A stretch of 64,000 nucleotides of DNA from CAVUWL01 sp963700105. Lineage in GTDB: Bacteria; Actinomycetota; Thermoleophilia; Solirubrobacterales; 70-9. The translations under genes were made by a program, and so were the position numbers. Where the stretch lies: contig CAVOWL010000004.1 in the NCBI GenBank assembly GCA_963700105.1, forward strand, positions 496,001 to 560,000, written 5' to 3'. A model generated the notes under the pieces. That model did not search any database, was not told where the DNA came from, and was given only the letters and a program-made list of their open reading frames with translations. This document shows, piece by piece, positions 16,410 to 23,592 of this stretch (position 1 is its first letter; each line of letters begins with the position of its first letter).

Positions 16410-18293
16410 CTAACCCGAGGCCGGCGCCTCGGCCGGACCCAGCACCGGCGGCACTGGCGGCACGCCGTAGTCGTAGGGATCGGAATCGATCACCGGCGGG
16501 CGATCGAAGTTGTGGACCGGAACGGGGGTCGGCGTCTGCCACTCCAATGACTTCGATTCCCATGGATTCGCCGGCGAGGGCTTGCGCGCGATCACCAGCG
16601 AATAGACGACGTTGCCCAAGAAGACGAGCATCGATGCCCCCAGAACGAAGGCCGAGATCGAAACCCAGTCATTGAGTGATTGCAGGCGCGAGGGATAGGT
16701 CACAACGCGCCGCGGCTGCCCCATCAGCCCAAGCGCAAAGAGCGGCGCGAAGGTCGAGTTAAAGGCGATGAACATCATCCAGAAATGGATCTTGCCGAGC
16801 TTCTCGTTCAGTTCCATCCCGAACATCTTGGGCACCCAGTAATAGATCGCGGCGAAGAAGGAAAAGACCAGCCCGCCCATGATTGTGTAGTGAAAATGCG
16901 CCATCACGAAGAAGCTGCCATGGGTGGCGATGTCGCTTGGCACATCGGAGAGAAAGACCCCCGAGGCGCCGCCGATGAAGAAGTTAAAGAACCAGGCTAA
17001 GCAGAAGAGCATCGGCACCGTGTAGCGGATCCGGCCCCTCCAAAGCGTCGCCATCCCGGCCAGGAACACGAGCCCGGTCGGGACCGAGATCGCCTCGGTC
17101 GAGAACATGTAGAAGGGTCGCAGCGAGGAGTTGAGGCCGCTCACAAAGAGGTGGTGCTGCCAGACGAAGAAGCTGAGCAGGCCGACGCCGAGAAATCCCG
17201 CCACGGCGATTCGGTATCCCCACAGCGGTTTGCGGGCAAAGACCGGGAGCAGCTCGAGGATGATCCCGAAACCGGGCAGGGCGAGGACGTAGACCTCGGG
17301 ATGGCCGAAAAACCAGAAGAGGTTTTGGAACAGGTAGGGACTGCCGCCGGCGCTGGAGAGGAAAAACGAGGTCTGAACGCTGCGGTCAAAGGCGACCATC
17401 AGGAGCGCGGCGATCAGGACCGGCGCCGCCAGGACCATCAGCACCGAGGTGGTGAGAGCTCCCCAGCAAAAGATCGGCAGGCGACGCCAGGTCAAGCCCG
17501 GGGCGCGCATCGAGACGATCGTGGCGATCATGTTCAAGCCCAAGAGCATCATCGAGAGCCCGACCAGGGCGAAGAAGAAGATGTAGGAGTCCATGCCCCA
17601 GCTGGCCTGATCGTTTAAGGGCGCATAACCGGTCCATCCGGTCGGGAAGCCACCGAAGAAGAGGGTCGTCATCAGGATCACCCCGGCCGCCATCAAAAGC
17701 CAGAAGGTGATCGCCTCGACCCGAGGAAAGGCCATCCGCCGCGCCCCGATCATCAGCGGCACGAAGTAGTTGGCGAACGGGCCGAGGATGCCCGAGGTCA
17801 TCATTCCCATCATCATCGTGCCGTGCAGGCCGACCAGCGTCAGGTAGTTACCGGGACCAAAGAGCTGGGGTGAGGGCCGCAGCAGCTCGGCCCGAATCAG
17901 CATCGCGTTCAGGCCGCCGATGAAGAAGAAGATGCCGATTCCAAACAGGTACTGGATGCCGACCACCTTGTGGTCGGTGCAGAGGCCGAAGTAGCGGCCG
18001 ATCCCGCCCTCCTCGTTTTCAGAGTGGGAGCGTTCGATTCCCCGCATCCGCGCCAGCGGGTAGCGGGCGAAGCCGAGCCCGACCAAGAAACCGATCACCG
18101 AGAACAGGTAGCCGCACATCAGCGCGACGTCGTTTTGGTTGGTGTCTTCGAAGTAGTTGAGACTGTCGGCATGGATCTGGTGCCCGAGCCACCAGCCGAA
18201 GTAAAAGCCGACGATCCCCAGCACGATTCCGCCGAGCAGGTTGAAACCAATCAGGCGCCGCCAGAGCGGTCGGGCCACAGCTTCGTTGCTCAT
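16410..18293 (-). CDS. ctaD: Cytochrome c oxidase subunit I (heme-copper oxidase catalytic subunit)
   Basis: 627-residue catalytic subunit reducing O2 to water. All metal ligands are visible: H157 (heme a), H331 with the cross-linking Tyr Y335 in GHPEVY, H380/H381 (CuB), H466 (heme a3) and H468 (heme a) in AHFHYT. These are A-type oxidase features. An extra N-terminal region of about 110 residues contains two membrane spans before the canonical TDHKVVGIQYL start. ATG at 18293 overlaps the subunit II stop (ATGA). Confidence 0.95.
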   Translation of the reverse strand: MSNEAVARPLWRRLIGFNLLGGIVLGIVGFYFGWWLGHQIHADSLNYFEDTNQNDVALMCGYLFSVIGFLVGLGFARYPLARMRGIERSHSENEEGGIGRYFGLCTDHKVVGIQYLFGIGIFFFIGGLNAMLIRAELLRPSPQLFGPGNYLTLVGLHGTMMMGMMTSGILGPFANYFVPLMIGARRMAFPRVEAITFWLLMAAGVILMTTLFFGGFPTGWTGYAPLNDQASWGMDSYIFFFALVGLSMMLLGLNMIATIVSMRAPGLTWRRLPIFCWGALTTSVLMVLAAPVLIAALLMVAFDRSVQTSFFLSSAGGSPYLFQNLFWFFGHPEVYVLALPGFGIILELLPVFARKPLWGYRIAVAGFLGVGLLSFFVWQHHLFVSGLNSSLRPFYMFSTEAISVPTGLVFLAGMATLWRGRIRYTVPMLFCLAWFFNFFIGGASGVFLSDVPSDIATHGSFFVMAHFHYTIMGGLVFSFFAAIYYWVPKMFGMELNEKLGKIHFWMMFIAFNSTFAPLFALGLMGQPRRVVTYPSRLQSLNDWVSISAFVLGASMLVFLGNVVYSLVIARKPSPANPWESKSLEWQTPTPVPVHNFDRPPVIDSDPYDYGVPPVPPVLGPAEAPASG

Positions 18294-19117
18294 CCACCCC
18301 TCCTCAATGGTTCGGGGAAATAGTGCGTTGCGTACGGGGGAAGGCTCCGGTCAGCGGCAGCGTAGACCCGCTTTTGATGGTGAATCCAGGCCAAAAAGGT
18401 GGGGGCGCTGACGACCTGGCCGGTGTCGAACATGAAGCCGTGCCAGAGGCCGCAGAGCTCGGAGCAATGGATTTCAAAAGGCTGTTCGACGGTCGGCTTG
18501 GTGTAGGCGATGTTGTCGACCCCCGGGTTGGCGTCGGCTTTGATTCCCAGCTTTGGTGCCCAGAAGGAATGGATCACGTCGAGCGAGGTGACGTGGAATT
18601 CGACCTCGCGGTTGACCGGCAGCTCGAGGTGGGCGGTCTCAATTCCGCCGAAGCTCGGATAGCGATAGGTGAACTCCCACTGCTGGGCGATCACCTGAAC
18701 CGGAAGCACCGGTCCGGATGGCTTGAACTCGGGGCTTGGGCCCTGTCCGCCGCCGGCACCGGCGTTGGATAACTCGACCGTGCCGAAGATGGCGAGAAAG
18801 AGGACGATGATCGTCGTCACCACCAGCCAGGAGACGCTGACGCGGCTATCGTCGCGGATAGCGACGCCTTCGCCCCCCTCCCCGCCGCGCCGCCTGAAGA
18901 CGACCAGTGAGTAGACGAAGTAAACGAGAATCGCAGCGGCGACCGGGGTCACGATGCCGAGCAAGACGGTGTTGTCATGGGTCTGTCCGGCGGCCGCCGT
19001 GGCGCCGGTACCCGGTGGCAGGGTCGGGGCGATCACCGCGACCACTATCGGGGTGGCGATCGCGCTGAGGATCAGCCAGCCGATCACGATCCGTCGCAGG
19101 TGGTTGGGTTCGTTCAT
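18290..19117 (-). CDS. ctaC: Cytochrome c oxidase subunit II (CuA-containing)
   Basis: 275-residue membrane-anchored subunit that takes electrons from cytochrome c. Hydrophobic segments lie near residues 9-31, 50-73 and 96-115; then comes a cupredoxin domain. The complete CuA site is visible: H183 (VIHSFW), C218 and C222 (CSELC), H226 and M229. No cytochrome c domain (CxxCH) is fused at the C-terminus. ATG at 19117, 13 bases after the upstream cupredoxin-like gene, so the two are probably co-transcribed. Confidence 0.94.
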   Translation of the reverse strand: MNEPNHLRRIVIGWLILSAIATPIVVAVIAPTLPPGTGATAAAGQTHDNTVLLGIVTPVAAAILVYFVYSLVVFRRRGGEGGEGVAIRDDSRVSVSWLVVTTIIVLFLAIFGTVELSNAGAGGGQGPSPEFKPSGPVLPVQVIAQQWEFTYRYPSFGGIETAHLELPVNREVEFHVTSLDVIHSFWAPKLGIKADANPGVDNIAYTKPTVEQPFEIHCSELCGLWHGFMFDTGQVVSAPTFLAWIHHQKRVYAAADRSLPPYATHYFPEPLRRGG

Positions 19118-19130
19118 CTCGCCATTTCTC

Positions 19131-19787
19131 TCAGGTCACCTCGAGGAAGCCGTCCATGTAGCCGAGGGTCTGCATCGGCCCTCCAAAGCCGTTTAGAAAT
19201 CCGGCCGCGCAGGGGACGAAGCACTGCCAGCGGTAGCGCCCAGGGCCCTTGGTGCGAATCGTGAAGTTGATCGTCTCGTGCGGTTGTTTCAGCGTGCAGG
19301 GTCCTTCTTCGCATGCGGTCGCTTCATCTGCTTCGGGCACCCCCCGCAAGGGAACGATCAGGCCGAGCTGGGGCACCGCAAAGGTGTGTGAGGCTTCTTC
19401 GGGAGGGATCGAGCGGACCACCTTGCCATTGAGGCGCATCGTGTTTCCGAGCGTCCCGTGGACCTGGGAGAGGAACGGATTGCGAAGGCCACTGTCGCCA
19501 TCGAACTGATAGACGGTGACGTGGACGAGCGAGTTCCCGGGAACCTTGAAGATCGTGCTGTGAATCCACTTGCCCTGCGGGTTTCGAACCAGGTAGGAGA
19601 CCCAGGGTGGATTGCCGCCCTGCGGGCCCACCGCCGGCTCGGTTTTGAGCGTCAGGTGGGCGCTCTGGTTGGCGGTCTGGACCGCTTCGATCGTCGGTGG
19701 CTCGCTGAGCAGGTTGACCACGTAGAAGGCGATCAGCCCGGCGACGACGGCGACCGCCACCACTACCGCTCCCAGCCTTGCAGCCAA
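19131..19787 (-). CDS. Membrane-anchored cupredoxin-like protein with an incomplete CuA-type motif
   Basis: First gene of the oxidase operon. I chose TTG 19787, preceded by GGGAGG ten bases upstream. The protein then starts with a basic stretch and one membrane helix (AVVVAVAVVAGLIAFYVV), giving 218 residues. The outer domain ends with QCFVPCAAGFLNGFGGPM. This resembles the CuA loop of subunit II (C-x3-C ... M; here C189, C193, M205) but lacks the histidine normally four residues after the second Cys. It may be a copper-delivery protein or an extra electron-transfer subunit. The longer open frame to 20000 has no support. Confidence 0.65.
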   Translation of the reverse strand: MAARLGAVVVAVAVVAGLIAFYVVNLLSEPPTIEAVQTANQSAHLTLKTEPAVGPQGGNPPWVSYLVRNPQGKWIHSTIFKVPGNSLVHVTVYQFDGDSGLRNPFLSQVHGTLGNTMRLNGKVVRSIPPEEASHTFAVPQLGLIVPLRGVPEADEATACEEGPCTLKQPHETINFTIRTKGPGRYRWQCFVPCAAGFLNGFGGPMQTLGYMDGFLEVT

Positions 19788-20040
19788 TGAACCGAGACCT
19801 CCCTTCCACCGCGTAGCGTTTTCCCAACGCGACCGCTGCCGAAGCTTAGTCGCCTCGGCGGCGCGGGGCAAGTCGATCGCCGGGCGGAAGGACTCTCGGG
19901 GAGAAAATTTGGCGCCCGCGACGAGCGCACCGGCGTGCAAACCATCGTTCAGCCGAGGCGGCGGGGAGCATGGGATTACGATGATCGGCATGATCCGCAC
20001 CTGCTCCCGCTGGGCTTGCGGGGGCGATGGGCTTCAAATC

Positions 20041-20508
20041 GTGGATAAGAAGACGACCCGCAGAGGGAATTACGAGTCGGGATCCGACTACGTGCTCGAG
20101 TACGGCGAGCTCCGCTTCGCCTTCAACGAGGACGACTTCGGACAACGCGTCGAGCAGGCGGCGGTCAAGCTCGGCTTCGTCGAGCAGGGCCTCAGCCGAG
20201 AGGAGCTCGACGACCTGCTCGATCTGGCCGTCAGCGGTGAGATCGCCGAGCCATCCTCGCGTCTGGGTGAGCACATCAACGAGAACTGGGAGGACCTTGT
20301 CGGGCCCGCCAACCGCAGCCTTGTGCACTGGATCCGCCGCCTCGTCTTCCGCGGTGCCTGGCTCGATCAGCGGGTCAAGGAGGGCGAGCTTGACATCGTC
20401 TTTGACGGACGAACCCAAACCTTCGGCTACGTCCAACCAGACCGAAGCTCCGAGCTGATCGAGCTCTCAAAAGAGCCCTCCTGGCGTCGCATCGCCTACC
20501 GCCGCTAG
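20041..20508 (+). CDS. Hypothetical protein, 155 residues
   Basis: I do not recognise the family. The frame is well used: acidic, no membrane segment, with SDYVLEYGELRFAFNEDDFG at the start, LVHWIRRLVFRGAWLDQRV in the middle and a basic end SWRRIAYRR. The GTG at 20041 (MDKKTTRRGNYE) is the preferred start. The frame is open back to 19909, with ATG codons at 19981 and 19990 as alternatives. It lies divergent from the oxidase operon and ends 15 bases before the convergent Rho-like gene. Confidence 0.6.
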   Translation: MDKKTTRRGNYESGSDYVLEYGELRFAFNEDDFGQRVEQAAVKLGFVEQGLSREELDDLLDLAVSGEIAEPSSRLGEHINENWEDLVGPANRSLVHWIRRLVFRGAWLDQRVKEGELDIVFDGRTQTFGYVQPDRSSELIELSKEPSWRRIAYRR

Positions 20509-20523
20509 GGCTGGCGGAGTGAC

Positions 20524-21303
20524 TCAGTCCGGCTGGCCGCGCTCGAGCCCGGCGACGACGGTCAGCGAACCGCCGCCGGAGCCCGCGAGCCCACGGCCAG
20601 AATCAAAGAATTCCTTGGCGGAGTCAGGATCGCCGTAGGCGGCGGCGAGCCTGCTGAGCGAATCGATCAAGAGGATCACGTCCTCCCCGGCGCCGGCCCG
20701 GGTGGCGGCCTGAGCGAGGGCATCGGCAGCATGGCGCGCCTGACCGGCGGCGACAATCTCTGCCTGGGGTGCCTCGCGCTTCCACTCGGCGAGCTCCTCG
20801 GGCGCGGGGTCGATCAACAAGACGACAGGGTCGGGGCCCTTTGGCGCCGCGGAGAGCTCGCCGGCCAGCTCGCGCAGCAGCGCGGTGCAGCCACCGCGAC
20901 TCTCGGCATAGATCAGCGCCTGGCGGCCGCGCTCAGGCGGCAACAGGAGGTCTCCCAGCCCCACCCCCTGCTTGGAACGGCGCCTAAAGCGGCGGCGCCG
21001 GCGGCGGCGTGGACGCTCGGGCACTGGAGCCGGCGCGGCCGCGGCGCTTTGGGCGGGCGCCTCGGAGCCAGCGGTTGTCTCGGCCCGATCGGGGCCACGA
21101 CGGCGGGCTGGGCGCTGGGACGCTTCGGGCTGGGGGGCTTCGGGCTGGCGGGCTTCGGGCTGGGGGGCTTCGGGCTGGGGGGCGCTGCTCAACCGCTCGA
21201 TCAGCTCGCCTCGGGCCAACATTCTGTAGCGCGGCACCTGAGCCTGGGCGGCCAGCGCGTGTAGCTCGGAGAGGTGCTTTGACTCCAGTTCTGCCTTCGT
21301 CAT
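20524..21303 (-). CDS. Rho-like protein lacking a functional P-loop and RNA-binding domain
   Basis: 259 residues. The N-terminus (TKAELESKHLSELHALAAQA...ELIERL) resembles the Rho N-terminal helical domain. A Pro/Glu/Ala repeat and an Arg-rich linker follow. The second half tracks the Rho ATPase core in order: RGRQALIYAESRGGCTALL in place of the Walker A segment, VVLLIDPAPEELAEW, EDVILLIDSLSRLAAAYG (Walker B/DSLTRLA) and GSLTVVAGLERG. The P-loop Gly-Lys-Thr is degraded to Gly-Gly-Cys, and the primary RNA-binding OB fold is absent. A regulatory or structural role is possible; ATP hydrolysis is unlikely. Confidence 0.65.
   Translation of the reverse strand: MTKAELESKHLSELHALAAQAQVPRYRMLARGELIERLSSAPQPEAPQPEARQPEAPQPEASQRPARRRGPDRAETTAGSEAPAQSAAAAPAPVPERPRRRRRRRFRRRSKQGVGLGDLLLPPERGRQALIYAESRGGCTALLRELAGELSAAPKGPDPVVLLIDPAPEELAEWKREAPQAEIVAAGQARHAADALAQAATRAGAGEDVILLIDSLSRLAAAYGDPDSAKEFFDSGRGLAGSGGGSLTVVAGLERGQPD
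21121..21183 (-). repeat. Four to five copies of a 15-bp in-frame repeat coding PEAPQ-type pentapeptides
   Basis: Near-identical 15-base units (gcttcgggctggggg and close variants) run head to tail inside the Rho-like gene and encode the linker PEAPQPEARQPEAPQPEAS. Because the unit length is a multiple of three, copy-number change would alter linker length without breaking the frame. Confidence 0.8.
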
Positions 21304-21319
21304 CGAGGCGCCAGGTTAT

Positions 21320-23002
21320 TCAACCCCCAGACTCGGCGCCGGCGGGGTCCACCCCCTCCCGCCGCGCGAGTGCTGGCCACGCCTCGGCCTCCCCTCTGAT
21401 CCGCCGGCGCGACCAGCCCAGCTCGCGACCGATCGCCTCCGCGAGCGGTCGCACCGAGTCGGCGCTGCGCAGCCTCGCCGCGGCGAGAATTCCCAGTCGC
21501 GTGCGCCGCAACAGCACATCGGCGACGCCTCTGGCCTGCTCGAGCCGCGCTGCGATCGCCGCCTCGGCCAAGAGATCGGGTAACTCGGCGACGATCGGCG
21601 CCGCCAGCCGGCGATCGCTGCGGGCGAGCTCCAAAACGCCGCGGGCAGCATGCCCATAGCGAAAGGCGAGCTGGGATACCGATTTTGCCCCGACCCCCTC
21701 GGGCGCCTGCAGATCCTCGGCACGAGCCGGCATACCGAGCGGGATCTCGGCGGTGTGGCAGGGGGCCTCTCGTCCCTCCCGCTCAACCAGGCGATCGACG
21801 GTCTGCTTTGCCATCCGCCGCCAGGTGGTGAGCTTGCCGCCGGTTATCGTCAACATTCCTGAGGAGGTCTCATAGAGCTCGGCTTTGCGGGATATGTCGA
21901 CCGAGCGGCGTGGGTCACCGGTTGAGATCAAGGGCCGCACCCCGGCATAGGCGCCGGCGAGATCGCCCCGGCGAAGCGAGAGCCCGAAGAAGGAGTTGAC
22001 CGCATCGAGCAGGTAATCGATGTCCTGGGGAGCCGGGGTGGGATTGGATATGTCGCCCTCGTAGTCGTTGTCGGTGGTGCCGACCAGGGTGTGGCCATAC
22101 CAGGGAAGCGCGAAGATCGCCCGTCCCTCTGCAGCGGGAACGATGCAGGCGGCCCGCTCCATCGCCAGATCGCGAGAATCGAGGATCAGGTGAGTGCCGC
22201 GGCTGGGGGCGATCCGCGGCACGTCCTCCTCTTCGCGCACCTCCTCGGGTCGGATGCGATCGGCCCAGACCCCGGTCGCGTTGACCACGTTGTCGGCAGC
22301 GACCTCCAGACGCTGGCCTGACTCGGCCTCGATGCAAGCGACGCCGTTGGCGCGCCCGTTGGCCGAGAGGACCTCGACCACCTCAACTCCGTTCAACATC
22401 ACCGCGCCGAAGCGCTCCGCCTCGCCGAGCACCGTCAGCACGAGGCGCACGTCATCGGTTTGGCAGTCATAGAAGAGGTAGGCGCTCTTGGGGTCGCGTG
22501 AGGAAAGTGCTGGGACCATCTCCAAGATCTCACCGTGATCGATCGTGCGGTGGCGATCGGGGGACCAGTAGACCTCGTCCTCCTCCCTGGCGCTGCGCAT
22601 CTCCCGCCGGCTGCGACCGACCCTCGTGGTCGCCATCACGTCATACATATTGAGTCCCAGCCCAATCCTTCGGTCGCGACGATCCTCACCCAGGGCGGGG
22701 ACCAGGAACGGCGTTGGGTAAACCAGATGGGGAGCCAGGCGCACCATCAGCTGGCGCTCGAGCAGCGCCTCACGAACCAGGCCCAGATCGAAGTTCTGCA
22801 GGTAGCGGAGGCCGCCATGAACCATCTTTGAGGAGCGGCTCGAAGTTCCTACCGCGTAATCATCGCGCTCCAGAAGGGCCACCGAGTAGCCTCGTGAGGC
22901 GGCGTCAAGCGCCACCCCCGCGCCGGTTATTCCGCCGCCGATCACCACGACCTCAAAGCTCTGGCCAGCGATCGCCTCGATTGCCTGGGCGCGGGAGAGC
23001 AT
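21320..23002 (-). CDS. glpD: Aerobic glycerol-3-phosphate dehydrogenase
   Basis: FAD-dependent, membrane-associated enzyme oxidising sn-glycerol 3-phosphate to dihydroxyacetone phosphate and feeding electrons to quinone. The FAD-binding motif VVIGGGITGAGVALDAASRG lies near the N-terminus; SSRSSKMVHGGLRYLQ and the C-terminal TITGGKLTTWRRMA are family signatures. The start is ATG 23002 (MLSRAQAIEAI), giving 560 residues. It overlaps the stop of the upstream nitroreductase frame (ATGA). The open frame extends to 23314, but that part is out-of-frame nitroreductase sequence. Confidence 0.93.
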   Translation of the reverse strand: MLSRAQAIEAIAGQSFEVVVIGGGITGAGVALDAASRGYSVALLERDDYAVGTSSRSSKMVHGGLRYLQNFDLGLVREALLERQLMVRLAPHLVYPTPFLVPALGEDRRDRRIGLGLNMYDVMATTRVGRSRREMRSAREEDEVYWSPDRHRTIDHGEILEMVPALSSRDPKSAYLFYDCQTDDVRLVLTVLGEAERFGAVMLNGVEVVEVLSANGRANGVACIEAESGQRLEVAADNVVNATGVWADRIRPEEVREEEDVPRIAPSRGTHLILDSRDLAMERAACIVPAAEGRAIFALPWYGHTLVGTTDNDYEGDISNPTPAPQDIDYLLDAVNSFFGLSLRRGDLAGAYAGVRPLISTGDPRRSVDISRKAELYETSSGMLTITGGKLTTWRRMAKQTVDRLVEREGREAPCHTAEIPLGMPARAEDLQAPEGVGAKSVSQLAFRYGHAARGVLELARSDRRLAAPIVAELPDLLAEAAIAARLEQARGVADVLLRRTRLGILAAARLRSADSVRPLAEAIGRELGWSRRRIRGEAEAWPALARREGVDPAGAESGG

Positions 23003-23510
23003 CAGTCCAAATAGGTGATCCGCGCCGCCAGCGGCGGACGCTCGGGGGGCGGCTGGCGCTGACGCGGATAGCCGAGGTGAATCAGCCCCACGAAGCGCTC
23101 TGTGTCCTCCAGCCCAACCGCCCTCTGCCCGGCCTTGGTACGCAGCAGTGCGGGGGTGCGCCAGTAGCCGGCGAGGCCGCGAGAGTGGGCGGCGAGCAAG
23201 ATGATGTAGGCGGCGATTGCGGTCGCGTGCAGGTCCTCTTCGTCTCGGGTCGGATCCCCCCCAGCTCGCAGGAAACCACCACCAGCGTCTTGCAGCGCTC
23301 GAGCTTGGCAGCATCCTGGGCTGCGGCGATCTGCTTTAACCGGGCCAGAGCCAGCGGTCCGAGGACGCGGAAGCGCCAGGGGGCGCTGAGGTGATGGTTG
23401 GGGGCCCAGCTGGCCAGCTCCAAGAGCTGGTCGAGTTGGTCGCGGTCGATCGGTTGATCGGTAAACGCCTTGTGGGTGCGGCGGGTGCGAATCGCGGCCT
23501 CAACCTCCAT
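23002..23510 (-). pseudogene. Nitroreductase-family protein, split by a one-base frameshift in a G7 run
   Basis: The first frame (from 23510) reads RTRRTHKAFTDQ, LELASWAPNHHLSAPWRF and TLVVVSCELGG, which is nitroreductase-like FMN-binding sequence. It then turns into nonsense. The rest of the protein is in another frame: DPTRDEEDLHATAIAAYI, ILLAAHSRGLAGYWRTPALL, and ERFVGLIHLGYPRQ. The switch falls at the homopolymer at 23256-23262 (seven C on the plus strand); eight would restore one 170-residue protein. It could be a real mutation, a sequencing error or slippage. The stop overlaps the glpD start. The sequence is unlike BluB. Confidence 0.75.
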
Positions 23511-23592
23511 TCCCCCAAGATAGTCACCGTGGGGGCGCCCGCCTTAGATCTGCCCCGAGCCGGCGCTCGCCTCGGAGTCGACGGTGGGACGG

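Noticed and set aside
23002..23510. Nitroreductase as BluB (lower-ligand synthesis) because it neighbours the B12 operon
   Set aside because: The APNHHLSAPWRF region matches ordinary nitroreductases, BluB-specific features were not seen, and it is coupled to glpD rather than to the importer.
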